From NCBI GenBank assembly GCA_964406605.1, contig CAYOSF010000004.1, positions 1-64,000 of the forward strand: a DNA stretch of 64,000 nucleotides, written 5' to 3'. Source of the stretch: CAYOSF01 sp964406605 (GTDB taxonomy: Bacteria > Chloroflexota > Dehalococcoidia > DSTF01 > RBG-16-68-14). The position numbers and the translations under genes are program-made. A model generated the notes under the pieces. The model was not told where the DNA came from, made no database searches, and saw only the letters and a program-made list of their open reading frames with translations. Below are positions 25,717 to 34,414 of this stretch, in pieces. The stretch's first letter is position 1. Each line of letters opens with the position of its first letter.

Positions 25717-25791
25717 TGGAGCCAGCGAAGAGATTCGAACTCTTGACCTGTCGATTACGAATCGACTGCTCTACCACTGAGCTACGCTGGC
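25717..25791 (-). tRNA. tRNA-Thr (CGT), right copy
   Basis: Identical in all 75 bases to the copy at 20603-20677, including the encoded CCA. Its 3' end faces the integrase, the usual geometry for the original chromosomal target, and host sequence lies upstream of its 5' end. Likely the native gene. Confidence 0.95.
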
Positions 25792-25955
25792 TTGCAAGGG
25801 CAGTATAGCAGCGGCCTCCTGCGGCGACCACTGTCAGCCGTGACGGGGCGTGCCTCGTTGCAGGGGTGTGTCTTCAGTGGCCCTCTTGCCCGCTGGCGCA
25901 CGCTGCGGCCTGGGGGAGACTCTCGCGGCTGATGCCGCACTTCCGCCGGACGCCG

Positions 25956-26321
25956 CTACGAGCCCTCTTGCTCGGACTTCGATGGAGGCAGCCCCTCTAT
26001 CTCGTCGATGTCGACGGCCACCGGAATGCCCCACGTGTTCGCGTAGTGCACGTCCCGCTTGGTGACGTCGTCGTTGTCCCACCCAGGGACGAGGAGCACT
26101 GCATCGCAGCGGCGCAGGATCTTCAGATCCATCTCGCGCCAGAAGTCGTTCGAGATGTCGGGGGCGATGGCGTCGAAGTGCGCGGCGTTGAGTTGTGGAC
26201 AGTAGAACGCGTGTCCCGCCCGCGCCAGCTTCTCCGCCCACTCTCGGGCGTAGCCGATGTGTCGCTCAGTCTGGTGGTAGTCGCTGCCTACGCGCGGTCC
26301 CGTAATGTACACGAGCTTCAT
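25956..26321 (-). CDS. DUF4406-like nucleoside 2-deoxyribosyltransferase-fold protein
   Basis: 121 aa. The pattern is typical: MKLVYITGPRVG, then REWAEKLARAGHAFYCPQLNA, FWREMDLKILRRCDAVLLVPGWDN and the tail GIPVAVDIDEIEGLP. Such proteins resemble nucleoside deoxyribosyltransferases and are common in phages and islands, so it may be residual mobile cargo next to the tRNA. The ATG is well supported by GGAGG upstream. The enzymatic role is unproven for most of the family. Confidence 0.75.
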   Translation of the reverse strand: MKLVYITGPRVGSDYHQTERHIGYAREWAEKLARAGHAFYCPQLNAAHFDAIAPDISNDFWREMDLKILRRCDAVLLVPGWDNDDVTKRDVHYANTWGIPVAVDIDEIEGLPPSKSEQEGS

Positions 26322-26375
26322 CTGTGTCCTCCTGCGATCTTCTCCCGGCTTGCGCCCGTGCCGTGCGCAGCATGA

Positions 26376-26870
26376 CTACCCTTTCGACGACGATAGCTCA
26401 CTGCTCAACAGGGCGAGGTGGCCCATTTCCTCCTTGAGGATCGCCTCGATCCTGTCCTTGCCCAATTCCTGCGGCACCATCTCCTTGATGCCCGTGTAGA
26501 AGACGATGGAGTCCTTCTCGATGCCGATCGCGGCCTTGAGGATGTCCTCTTTGCTCTGCTTGCCGGTGAGCCACTCCGACAGATCCTGCTTCACGTCAAA
26601 CACGTTTCCGTCCGCGATCCCCTGCAGATACAGAGCCGCATCGCCCCAGGGGTCGCCCGCCGTAGGTTCCAGCTCTTTGCCGGACAGGTCCGCCCTCATG
26701 TCAGCGAAGACTCTCTCGTGCGCATCTTCCATCTCTGCCAGGCCCAAGAGCCGTTTCCCCGCGCGCGAATCGGAGATTGTCTCCGCTGCCTTGCGATAGA
26801 ATCTCGCTCCATTCCGTTCTATCTGTTCTGCGATCCCCAGGATCTCGTCGGCGCTAAACGGGATGCTCAC
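26376..26870 (-). CDS. Ferritin-like/rubrerythrin-type diiron protein
   Basis: 164 aa in two helical pairs: EQIERNGARFYRKAAE with EMEDAHERVF, and IGIEKDSIVFYTGIKE with KEEMGHLALL. These E...ExxH pairs are the diiron ligands of erythrin-vacuolar-iron/rubrerythrin-like domains. No C-terminal rubredoxin is present. Likely peroxide reduction or iron handling under oxidative stress in an anaerobe. A related ferritin-like gene lies 125 bp upstream on the same strand. Confidence 0.82.
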   Translation of the reverse strand: MSIPFSADEILGIAEQIERNGARFYRKAAETISDSRAGKRLLGLAEMEDAHERVFADMRADLSGKELEPTAGDPWGDAALYLQGIADGNVFDVKQDLSEWLTGKQSKEDILKAAIGIEKDSIVFYTGIKEMVPQELGKDRIEAILKEEMGHLALLSSELSSSKG

Positions 26871-26995
26871 GTGTACCTCCTTCTTGCGTTGGGTGACGCC
26901 TTGCTAGACTGGCCCTTTCAGTCTCGCGCAGGGCAGCCGTGGCTCTTACTCACGTTGGCACCAACCCTGCGCGACATCACGGGGTCCGGGCGTGG

Positions 26996-27466
26996 CTAGA
27001 TCTCGGGGTCCGGCGCAAGGCGAGCGGTTCGCTCGTCGTACTCGACTTCGAACCTCAGCTTGTGCTTGGCTTCTTCCTGGGCCAGGGAAAGCAGGGTCGC
27101 GCGAACGCCCTCGTCCTCGGCCATCGCTGCCAAGTCGCTGTACAGCTTGAACGCCGCCTTCTCCGCTTTCATGGCCAGAGTGAGTGCCTCCATGTAGTCG
27201 AGGTCCGGACGGGCCTCCACATCCGGCAGGTAGTCCGCGATGTCCAGATCCGTGATTTCCTGCTGCTCGGGCATCAGGTTCTTGCCGTGGCGGATCGCCA
27301 GCAGCTTGGCCTTGTGCCCGCGCTCTTCGTCGGCGTACCCTTCGAGCACCTGGCGCATCCGCTCGTTCTCGGTACGGTCAGCCAGATTGGAGTAGATCTG
27401 GACGGCCTTCTCTTCCTGCCCAATCGCGAAATCCAGAATCTCATCGACTGTCTTGAAACCCGGCAT
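26996..27466 (-). CDS. Ferritin-like diiron protein
   Basis: 156 aa. Helix pairs FAIGQEEKAVQIYSNLAD with YADEERGHKAKL, and LAMKAEKAAFKLYSDLA with AQEEAKHKLRFEVEYDE, give the four carboxylate and two ExxH ligand sets of a rubrerythrin-like four-helix bundle. No rubredoxin domain. It resembles the downstream protein in plan but is not a recent copy. The two are probably cotranscribed for oxidative-stress defence. Confidence 0.82.
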   Translation of the reverse strand: MPGFKTVDEILDFAIGQEEKAVQIYSNLADRTENERMRQVLEGYADEERGHKAKLLAIRHGKNLMPEQQEITDLDIADYLPDVEARPDLDYMEALTLAMKAEKAAFKLYSDLAAMAEDEGVRATLLSLAQEEAKHKLRFEVEYDERTARLAPDPEI

Positions 27467-27799
27467 TGGCGTTTCCTCCTGCTATGGATCGGCGTGCGCT
27501 CCGGCCTTCGTGGCGGCGTCCTGGCCTTCCGGCGGTCGCGCACTCCGGCTGCAAGCTGCATTCAAGTCTAGCGTACCGGTCCTCTTCCGCCGTGCGCCGG
27601 CGGTGAGGTGCTCACATCACCGAGCGATCTGGTGAGAGAGAACCCCTAGCTCGGATCATACAAAGAGGGCGATGCTTTGGAAAGGCGCGCGCCAACCGGC
27701 CCTCGACGGATGGCGGCGGTCGGTCTGCGATGTTCGGCGGCGTCATTGCGGGCCCACCGGTCACACGAAGTAGGACCGCGCACTGATATACTGCCTTGC
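27467..27799. other. Intergenic region before the GlnR-like gene
   Basis: About 330 bp between divergently oriented genes. TATACT at about 27786-27791 lies only 9 bp before the regulator ATG and no SD is present, so a leaderless transcript is possible. No other structure was seen. Confidence 0.4.
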
Positions 27800-28465
27800 A
27801 TGGACGAGCTGCTACTGGTGGGCGCCACCGAGGAGCTCCAGACGTTGGCTGAGGAGTTGGAGCAGGCTCGCTTTCGGGTGGCCGTCTGTCATCTTGACGA
27901 AGCGGTGGACCGCGTTTCTCGCGGAGAGCAGATCGATGCGGTGCTCGTCAACCTGGTGACCGGGGCAGGCGAAGCCGTTCAGATCATGTCGCGAACCGAT
28001 TCACTCCCAGATCGACCTGCCACCATTGCCATCCTGCGCCGTGAGCAAGTCGAGGAGTTGGTTGCGGATCTCCCGGTGGACGACTTCGTGGTCTTTCCCG
28101 TGTCGACGGACGAACTGGTGGCCCGCATCCGCCGAGCGACCCGGCTTCGCGAGGCGGCCCACGGTCCAGACGTTCTGCGCTTTGGTGACCTCGCCATCGA
28201 CCAGGCCGCCTACAGGGTGTTCATCCGCAACCGGCCGGTGGAACTGACGTACAAAGAGTACGAGCTACTCCGGTTCTTGGCCTTGAACCAGGACAAGGTC
28301 TGCACGCGCGAAATGCTGCTCAGCAACGTGTGGGGGTACGATTTCTATGGCGGTGCCCGTACTGTGGACGTGCACATCCGTCGGCTGCGGTCCAAGATCG
28401 AGCACAGCGCCCTGTCCCTGATCGAAACCGTTCGCAACGTCGGCTATCGGTTTCACGCTGGTTAG
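27800..28465 (+). CDS. Orphan OmpR-family regulator with degenerate receiver (GlnR-like)
   Basis: 221 aa. The N-terminal receiver fold has lost the acidic pocket (LLLVGATEE instead of DD), the phospho-acceptor position is N51, and the conserved Lys before Pro is Phe (VVFPVS). The C-terminal winged helix is intact (LTYKEYELLRFLALN, VWGYDFYGGARTVDVHIRRLRSKIE). No kinase gene is adjacent. The downstream amtB-PII-glnA cluster and GlnR-like boxes before amtB argue that it is the nitrogen regulator, like actinobacterial GlnR, which also works without classical phosphorylation. The start at 27800 follows conservation; a longer frame exists upstream. Confidence 0.8.
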   Translation: MDELLLVGATEELQTLAEELEQARFRVAVCHLDEAVDRVSRGEQIDAVLVNLVTGAGEAVQIMSRTDSLPDRPATIAILRREQVEELVADLPVDDFVVFPVSTDELVARIRRATRLREAAHGPDVLRFGDLAIDQAAYRVFIRNRPVELTYKEYELLRFLALNQDKVCTREMLLSNVWGYDFYGGARTVDVHIRRLRSKIEHSALSLIETVRNVGYRFHAG

Positions 28466-28554
28466 TTTCCCGAAGGTCTCTTCTTCTGCGGTCCCAGGCA
28501 TTGCCTGAACACCCCCTTCAATGTCCCGGCTTGACTCCGGAGACGGGCGGGCGC

Positions 28555-28581
28555 GTAACGCGAATGTAATCCCCGCGAAAC
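28555..28581 (+). promoter_or_regulatory. GlnR-like operator upstream of amtB
   Basis: GTAAC (28555-28559), GTAAT (28566-28570) and GAAAC (28577-28581) lie at exact 11-bp periods with 6-bp spacers; GACAT at 28588-28592 may be a fourth degenerate half. This is the gTnAC-n6-GaAAC arrangement described for actinobacterial GlnR, placed 80-106 bp before the amtB start. Confidence 0.7.
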
Positions 28582-28660
28582 AAGGCCGACATCCCTGTCC
28601 CGCAGAATGCAAGAAGAGTCTTGAGTGCGGCATGCCGGGTCCGAAGGGAGGATATGAGGT

Positions 28661-30028
28661 ATGACAGAGATCAGTGCAGGCGATACGGCGTGGGTGCTGG
28701 CGTCGGCAGGCTTGGTGATGCTCATGACACCGGGTTTAGCCTTCTTCTATGGCGGGCTGGTGCGGGGCAAGAACGTACTGGGGACGCTGATGCACAGCTT
28801 CATCGTCATCGGCCTGATAAGCGTGTTGTGGGTGATCGTCGGCTATTCGCTCGCCTTTGGGCCGGATGCGGGCAACGGGTTCATCGGCAACCTCAGCTAC
28901 TTCGGCTTGAGGGATGTTGGTCAGGCGCCGGGACCGTACTCCGATACCATTCCCCACCAGGTTTTCATGGTCTTCCAGCTCATGTTCGCGGTCATCACGC
29001 CAGCGTTGATCACCGGTGCCTTCGCGGAGCGCGCGAAGTTCAGCACGTTCCTGGTCTTCATGAGCGTATGGCTGCTGTTGGTGTACGCTCCGGTAGCCCA
29101 TTGGGTGTGGGGACAGGGCGGCTGGCTGAATGAGTACGGGGCTCTCGACTTCGCCGGGGGCACTGTGGTCCACATCAACGCGGGTGCTGCGGCCTTGGTA
29201 GCGGCATTCCTCTACGGGAGGCGTATCGGCTACGGCCGGGAACCGATGGAGCCCCACAACGTTCCTTTCGTCGTGCTCGGAGCCGGCCTGCTCTGGTTCG
29301 GCTGGTTCGGGTTCAACGCCGGGAGCGCGCTGGCCGCGGACGGAGCGGCCGCAAACGCCTTCGTGGTCACGCACGTGGCTGCGGCCGCCGCGGCCCTCAC
29401 CTGGACGCTTCTGGTCTGGCTCTTCAGCGGCAAGCCCAGCGTCGTGGGCGCGGCGACGGGTGCCGTCGCAGGTCTTGTTGCGATTACGCCAGCGGCCGGC
29501 TTCGTCGATGCTATGCCTGCTCTGGCCATCGGGGCAAGTGCTGGGGCGCTGTGCTATGGCGCCGTCCAAGTACGGATCAAATTGCAGTTGGATGACTCAC
29601 TGGACGTCGTCGGCGTGCACGGTGTGGGCGGCGTATGGGGCGCCGTTGCGACGGGGATCTTCGCGGTAGCGGCTGTGGGAGGCGCGGGAGGCCTCATCGA
29701 TGGCGATGCCGCACAGGTCGGCAAGCAGCTCGTGGGCATAGGCGCCACCTTCGGTTATTCGCTGGTGATGACCTTCGCGATCCTGAAGGTGCTAGACTTA
29801 GTGCTGGGGTTGCGCGTTTCTCCGGAGGAGGAGGAGATCGGCATCGACGCGTCACAGCACGGCGAGCGCGGCTATGCATTTGGCATGGGCGGACCGGGCT
29901 TCGTTGGCATTCCGCAGCCGGCGGTCGCCGCGTCGGCGCCCCGATTGGAGGACCAGGTGGAGGCCATCGCGCAGTTCGGCAGGCAGGTGGCCAGACGGGC
30001 GTTTGTGTCGGGAGGAAACGCCCGCTAG
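28661..30028 (+). CDS. amtB: Ammonium transporter
   Basis: 455-aa Amt/MEP/Rh family channel with about 11 membrane helices. The N-terminus GDTAWVLASAGLVMLMTPGLAFFYGG and the signature DFAGGTVVHINAGAAALVAA are diagnostic. The cytosolic C-terminal tail (about 400-455) includes LGLRVSPEEEEIGIDASQHGERGY, the conserved segment that interacts with PII proteins. It imports ammonium when nitrogen is scarce. The PII gene follows after 12 bp. SD GGGAGG lies 9 bp before the ATG, and GlnR-like boxes lie upstream. Confidence 0.96.
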   Translation: MTEISAGDTAWVLASAGLVMLMTPGLAFFYGGLVRGKNVLGTLMHSFIVIGLISVLWVIVGYSLAFGPDAGNGFIGNLSYFGLRDVGQAPGPYSDTIPHQVFMVFQLMFAVITPALITGAFAERAKFSTFLVFMSVWLLLVYAPVAHWVWGQGGWLNEYGALDFAGGTVVHINAGAAALVAAFLYGRRIGYGREPMEPHNVPFVVLGAGLLWFGWFGFNAGSALAADGAAANAFVVTHVAAAAAALTWTLLVWLFSGKPSVVGAATGAVAGLVAITPAAGFVDAMPALAIGASAGALCYGAVQVRIKLQLDDSLDVVGVHGVGGVWGAVATGIFAVAAVGGAGGLIDGDAAQVGKQLVGIGATFGYSLVMTFAILKVLDLVLGLRVSPEEEEIGIDASQHGERGYAFGMGGPGFVGIPQPAVAASAPRLEDQVEAIAQFGRQVARRAFVSGGNAR

Positions 30029-30040
30029 GAGGAGACAGGC

Positions 30041-30382
30041 GTGAAGAGGATCGAGGCGATCATCCGGCCCGAGAAGCTGAACGATGTGGTGGGTGCATTG
30101 GAGGCCGGCGGCATCCACGGATTGAACATCGTTCACGTCACGGGACGTGGAGTGCAGAAGGGCATTGTTCACAGCGGTCGTGGAGGAGAGACGTATACCG
30201 TGGACATGCTGCCAAAGCTGAAGATCGAGGTTGTCGTGAAGGATGCGGACGCTGGGAGGGTGGCTGAGATCATTATGGGGTCTGCCCGCACCGGCAACAT
30301 CGGCGACGGCAAGATCTTCGTCATGCCCGTGGAAGACGCCATCCGCGTCAGAACTGGCGAGCGAGGTGAGGTCGCAGTGTAG
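30041..30382 (+). CDS. PII nitrogen regulatory protein
   Basis: 113 aa, full length. MKRIEAIIRPEKLNDVVGAL begins the ferredoxin-like fold. The T-loop (about 37-56) contains ETYTVDMLPK, with Tyr52 at the uridylylation position. TGNIGDGKIFVMPVEDAIRVRTGE is the C-terminal PII signature. It binds ATP/ADP and 2-oxoglutarate and gates AmtB in the membrane. Linked to amtB as in glnK-amtB pairs, with order reversed. Confidence 0.96.
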   Translation: MKRIEAIIRPEKLNDVVGALEAGGIHGLNIVHVTGRGVQKGIVHSGRGGETYTVDMLPKLKIEVVVKDADAGRVAEIIMGSARTGNIGDGKIFVMPVEDAIRVRTGERGEVAV

Positions 30383-30402
30383 GAGAGCGGGGGCAGGGGC
30401 AT

Positions 30403-30432
30403 TTGTCGTCAATCGCTCGCCGTTCCTATAAT
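30403..30432 (+). promoter_or_regulatory. Sigma-70-like promoter of glnA
   Basis: TTGTCG at 30403-30408 and a perfect TATAAT at 30427-30432 with an 18-bp spacer, about 45 bp upstream of the glnA ATG. It gives glnA its own transcript besides any readthrough from amtB-PII. Confidence 0.7.
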
Positions 30433-30477
30433 GTTTGAGACGGCCCTCTCCACTCCGACTCGATAAGGAGAACCCCA

Positions 30478-31803
30478 ATGGATGACCAGCGCGAGTTCGT
30501 GTTGCAGCACTGCAGGGACCATGACGTCAAGTTCGTCCGGCTCTGGTTTACTGACATCCTTGGTTTCCTGAAGAGCTTCGCGGTCACCGTGGAGGAGCTG
30601 GAACAGGCGCTGGAGGAGGGCATGGGGTTTGACGGCTCCTCGATCGAAGGGTTTGCCCGGATCGATGAGTCGGACATGGTGGCTTTGCCGGATCCGGCCA
30701 CGTTCCAGATCCTGCCGTGGCGTCCCAAGGAGCAAGGCGTGGCCCGCATGTTCTGTGACATTCTTCTTCCGGACGGCTCACCCTTCGAGGGAGACCCGCG
30801 GCACGTGCTGAAGCGCAACCTGAAGCGAGCCACCGACTTGGGGTTCACTTTCTACGTGGGGCCGGAGCTGGAGTTCTTCTACTTCAAGAATGCGGAGGGC
30901 ACAGAGGTGCTGGACGCCGGCGGTTACTTCGACCTGACGCCATTGGACGTGGCGAGCGACTTCCGCCGCGAGACCGTGCTCACGCTGGAGCAGCTAGGCA
31001 TCGGTGTGGAGTACAGCCACCACGAGGTCGCCCCCAGCCAGCACGAGATTGACCTGCGCTACACAGACGCGCTCACCATGGCGGACAGCGCCATGACCTA
31101 CCGGCTAGTGGTGAAGCAGGTAGCTCTGTCGAACGGTGTTTACGCCACCTTCATGCCAAAGCCCATAGCCAACGAGAATGGGTCCGGCATGCATACCCAT
31201 CAGTCGCTCTTCAGGGGAGACCGCAACGCCTTCTTCGACCAGAGCGATCAATACCACCTGTCACCCATCGCCAAGGCGTACATCGCCGGGCTGATGCGTC
31301 ACGCCCACGAGATAACGCTGGTCACGAACCAGTGGATCAACTCCTACAAGCGGTTGGTGCCGGGATACGAGGCACCGGCCTACATCACCTGGGCGCGGCG
31401 CAACCGCTCGGACCTGATCCGTGTGCCCGAATACAAGCCGGGTAAGGAAGTCGCAACTCGTATTGAGTACCGCTCGCCGGACGCCGCCTGCAATCCGTAC
31501 CTTGCCTTCGCCGCTATGCTCGCCGCAGGGCTGGAGGGCATTGAGAAGGAGTACCCTCTGGGTGAGCCCACGGAAGAGAATGTGTTTGAGATGACAGAGG
31601 AGGAGCGCAAGCAACGGGGCATCGAGCTGTTGCCGGGCAGCCTTGGCGATGCGATCAAGGCTGCTGAGGGGAGTGACATCCTACGCCGCTGCCTGGGTGA
31701 CCACGTCTTTGACAGCTTGATCAAGAACAAGAAGATTGAGTGGGACGCGATCCGCTCCCACGTGACTGACTTCGAGCTGGACCGCTACCTTCGGATCCTG
31801 TAG
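30478..31803 (+). CDS. glnA: Type I glutamine synthetase
   Basis: 441 aa, the short GSI-alpha length. Signature segments: FDGSSIEGFARIDESD, ELEFFYF, HHEVAPSQHEIDLRY, NGSGMHTHQS (ATP/Glu site) and NSYKRLVPGYEAPAYITWARRNRSDLIR. The C-terminus lacks the NLYDLP adenylylation motif of GSI-beta enzymes, so control is more likely transcriptional or by feedback. It forms glutamine from glutamate, ammonium and ATP. AAGGAG 8 bp before the ATG. It completes the regulator-transporter-sensor-enzyme cluster. Confidence 0.97.
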   Translation: MDDQREFVLQHCRDHDVKFVRLWFTDILGFLKSFAVTVEELEQALEEGMGFDGSSIEGFARIDESDMVALPDPATFQILPWRPKEQGVARMFCDILLPDGSPFEGDPRHVLKRNLKRATDLGFTFYVGPELEFFYFKNAEGTEVLDAGGYFDLTPLDVASDFRRETVLTLEQLGIGVEYSHHEVAPSQHEIDLRYTDALTMADSAMTYRLVVKQVALSNGVYATFMPKPIANENGSGMHTHQSLFRGDRNAFFDQSDQYHLSPIAKAYIAGLMRHAHEITLVTNQWINSYKRLVPGYEAPAYITWARRNRSDLIRVPEYKPGKEVATRIEYRSPDAACNPYLAFAAMLAAGLEGIEKEYPLGEPTEENVFEMTEEERKQRGIELLPGSLGDAIKAAEGSDILRRCLGDHVFDSLIKNKKIEWDAIRSHVTDFELDRYLRIL

Positions 31804-32173
31804 GGCGCCTGTCGACTCAGGATCGGCGCTGCGACGGAGGGCGACAAGCTTGGCGGGAAGAGGCCGAACGCTGCAAGAGCAAGCACCAAGGTGAGTCGTA
31901 TCATGGCGATGCTCCTGTCGTGAGTCCGGCCGAGTATGAAGCAAGTGTGATATGGCTAGGTGTGCCAATGGCGGTGAACGCCCTCAGCGAGATCCTGCCC
32001 AAGTCACGGCGGGAGTCTCGTGGACCGTCTCTAGGTACAGAGCGGGTCGGCCCCGCCTCTTGGCGCCTGCGCCGCTGGGACACCCGCGTGGTTGGGTTCG
32101 TGCGCTTGCGCCGCGCTATAGTGCCAATGATGGTCTGGATCAGTGTGCACCGTGTGTTTCCTAGGCGAGAGGC
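31804..32173. other. Intergenic region between glnA and nfo
   Basis: 370 bp. No gene supported. A weak promoter (TTGGGT 32092-32097, TATAGT 32117-32122) may serve the endonuclease IV gene. Confidence 0.4.
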
Positions 32174-33031
32174 ATGAAGATCGGCGCGCATGTTGGGGCC
32201 TCCGGTGGTCTCACCACCGCCTTTGATCGTGCACGAGACGTCGGCGCGGAGACGATCCAGATCTACGGAGCGCCGCCCCAGACATGGCGCCGCCGCAAGA
32301 TTCGCCCCGATGAATGCGAGGCGTTTCGGGCGACCATGAGGGAAACCGGCATCGAGCCCGTCTTTCTCCATGGCCCCTATCTAATCAACCTTGCGACTGC
32401 CGATCCGGAGCAACTCGTCAAGTCCGCAGATGCGCTGGCGGGGGATCTGCATCTCGCTTCGGCCATTGCCGCATCCGGGGTGATCTTCCACGTCGGTTCG
32501 CACAAGGGGGCCGGCTTCGACAAGACGCTGCCGCAGATCGCCGAGACGCTCAAGAAGATCCTGGCCGAGACGCCGGACGATGTTTGGATCGTCTTGGAGA
32601 ACAGCGCTGGGATGGGCGGCAGCGTCGGCTCCAAGTTCAGCGAGCTGGCCGCCATCATTGAGGCGGTTGCCGACGCCCGCCTCAAGGTCTGCCTGGACAC
32701 GGAGCATGCCTACGCCGCCGGCTACGACATCGCCAGCCGCGAGGGCCTGGAGGACACGATGGTGGAGTTTCAGCGCGAGATCGGTCTCGCCGCTCTCGTC
32801 GCCGTCCACGCCAACGATTCCAAGATCGTACTCGGTGGCGGCGTCGACCGGCACGCCAACATTGGCGAGGGGCACATAGGCCGTTCGGGTTTCGAAGTGA
32901 TCATGGCGCACTCCGCGTTGCGGGACGTACCGTTCCTGTTGGAGGTGCCCGGACTCGACAAGAAGGGGCCAGACAAGCCCAACGTGGACATCCTGAAGGA
33001 GATCCGGAAGAAGCTAGGGGTGGGCCGCTAG
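32174..33031 (+). CDS. nfo: Deoxyribonuclease IV (AP endonuclease family 2)
   Basis: 285 aa. The zinc-ligand pattern of endonuclease IV is complete: GAHVGASGGL, FLHGPYLINLA, FHVGSHKG, VLENSAG, LDTEHAYAAGYD, HANDSK and DRHANIGEGHIG. It cleaves DNA 5' to abasic sites in base-excision repair. Its stop overlaps the convergent LysR stop within a shared CTAG. Confidence 0.95.
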   Translation: MKIGAHVGASGGLTTAFDRARDVGAETIQIYGAPPQTWRRRKIRPDECEAFRATMRETGIEPVFLHGPYLINLATADPEQLVKSADALAGDLHLASAIAASGVIFHVGSHKGAGFDKTLPQIAETLKKILAETPDDVWIVLENSAGMGGSVGSKFSELAAIIEAVADARLKVCLDTEHAYAAGYDIASREGLEDTMVEFQREIGLAALVAVHANDSKIVLGGGVDRHANIGEGHIGRSGFEVIMAHSALRDVPFLLEVPGLDKKGPDKPNVDILKEIRKKLGVGR

Positions 33032-33954
33032 GTGCCGCCTGTCGGTGGCGGTTCCAGCGAGGAGGCCTTGACGCCGTAGCGCTCCTCTAACAGCCGGACG
33101 AATGCGACCGCCGCCCGGCTCAATGGTCGGCCCCGGCGGTAGATGAGCGATATCTCTGGCCGCGGCATGGTCATGCCGTCCACCCGGATCTGCTGCAGCT
33201 CCGAGCGGCGCAATTCTTGCTCGACGGCCAACTTGGGCAGCATTGCGATGCCAAGCCCCTCCTCGACCATCTTCTTCGTGGCCTCCATGTTGTCCAACTC
33301 CATCATCGGTGAGGGGAGCACACCGGCTTGGCGCAGGGCGTCGTGGACCAGCCGGTAGTAGCCGGACCCCCGGTTGAACATGATGAGAGGCTGTCGGCTC
33401 ACCTCATCCACGGTGGCGACTCCTCGCTCGACGAAGGGGTGCTCTGGAGAGACGATCAGGACTACCTCGTCACGGTAGAGAGGAACAGCCACGATCTCGG
33501 GGTGCGTAATAGAGCGCTCTATGCCAACCTGAACCTCGTCCGCTACCACCATGCGAACGATCTGCTCTGAGTACTCGGTGCGCACCGAGACCTCAAGCCC
33601 TGGGTACCGCGAACGGAACTCCTTGATCAGTTGTGGAAGTACGTACGTGCTGATGGTAGGCGCGGCACCCATCCGCAACGTGCCGAGCTCGAGCTGCCGC
33701 AACGACTCGACGGCGTCACGTCCGTCCTGAAGCGCCCGCAGCACACGTTGAGCATGGGGAAGGAAGAACGACCCTGCTTCCGTGAGGCTGACACCGCGCC
33801 CGTTTCGCTCGAACAGCGTTTCCGCAAGGTCACGCTCTAAGGCCTGGATGCGAGCCGTCACCGATGGTTGGGTCACGCCCAGGGCATCCGCCGCCCGGCT
33901 GAAGCTGCGGCGCGACGCCACTTGTACGAACGCCTCAAGCTGCCCTAGGTCCAT
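33028..33954 (-). CDS. LysR family transcriptional regulator
   Basis: 308 aa. The N-terminal HTH MDLGQLEAFVQVASRRSFSRAADALGVTQPSVTARIQALE is a textbook LysR start. It is followed by the linker helix and the periplasmic-binding-like effector domain (APTISTYVLPQLIKEFRSRYPGLEV). The effector is unknown; CysB/CbbR-like sequence features are not specific enough. A TTCA-N7-TGAA dyad just upstream suggests autoregulation, and it may control the divergent small membrane gene. Confidence 0.93.
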   Translation of the reverse strand: MDLGQLEAFVQVASRRSFSRAADALGVTQPSVTARIQALERDLAETLFERNGRGVSLTEAGSFFLPHAQRVLRALQDGRDAVESLRQLELGTLRMGAAPTISTYVLPQLIKEFRSRYPGLEVSVRTEYSEQIVRMVVADEVQVGIERSITHPEIVAVPLYRDEVVLIVSPEHPFVERGVATVDEVSRQPLIMFNRGSGYYRLVHDALRQAGVLPSPMMELDNMEATKKMVEEGLGIAMLPKLAVEQELRRSELQQIRVDGMTMPRPEISLIYRRGRPLSRAAVAFVRLLEERYGVKASSLEPPPTGGT

Positions 33955-33959
33955 TGCCT

Positions 33960-33974
33960 TTCACATTCATTGAA
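33960..33974. promoter_or_regulatory. LysR-type dyad upstream of the LysR gene
   Basis: TTCA (33960-33963), 7 bp, TGAA (33971-33974), containing a T-N11-A type core and ATTCATTGAAT. It lies 5 bp upstream of the lysR start codon, within the divergent intergenic region. Confidence 0.4.
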
Positions 33975-34016
33975 TCCCTCTATGATGAGGGCAACCTAGT
34001 ATAGCACACGACGGCC

Positions 34017-34045
34017 TCGACCGGCGATTAGTGGCGGCGTATAAT
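34017..34045 (+). promoter_or_regulatory. Promoter of the small membrane protein gene
   Basis: TCGACC at 34017-34022 and a perfect TATAAT at 34040-34045 with 17-bp spacing, 25 bp before the GTG start. It overlaps a TATACT on the opposite strand (33998-34003) that may serve lysR. Confidence 0.6.
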
Positions 34046-34069
34046 CGATTCTGAAAGGGAGGATATTCA

Positions 34070-34345
34070 GTGCCCAGGCGAAAGCCAGCCCGTAGCAAAC
34101 GCAAGGCAGGCCGCCGGCAGCCGCCTCTGCGGGTTGCGGACGCGCCCACTCGGTTGACCGCCGCACCCGTGGCAGTCACAACGCCCGGCATGGCTCTTCC
34201 GGCACCCGAGCCCCCGCGGGAGCGACCCGCCGTCCAGTCTCCCTCGCGCGACTACACCTACGTGCGACGCGAGATCCAGCGCATTGTGCTGCTGGCCGTC
34301 GCCATCCTGATCGCCATCGTCGTACTTTCCTTCTTCCTGCCGTAG
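34070..34345 (+). CDS. Small basic/proline-rich protein with C-terminal membrane helix
   Basis: 91 aa, function unknown. A strongly basic start (PRRKPARSKRKAGRRQ), a Pro/Ala-rich middle and one C-terminal helix (IVLLAVAILIAIVVLSFFLP) give a tail-anchored layout. GTG start with GGGAGG 7 bp upstream and a clear promoter make it a real gene. Such short proteins are common in Chloroflexota-type genomes, but I cannot assign a role. Confidence 0.75.
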   Translation: MPRRKPARSKRKAGRRQPPLRVADAPTRLTAAPVAVTTPGMALPAPEPPRERPAVQSPSRDYTYVRREIQRIVLLAVAILIAIVVLSFFLP

Positions 34346-34414
34346 CGAACGCACCGCTCGGGGGTTTCGCTGCGCCTCGGCTTCGGGCTTCGTGCAACAG
34401 TTGGAGAGTGGCCC

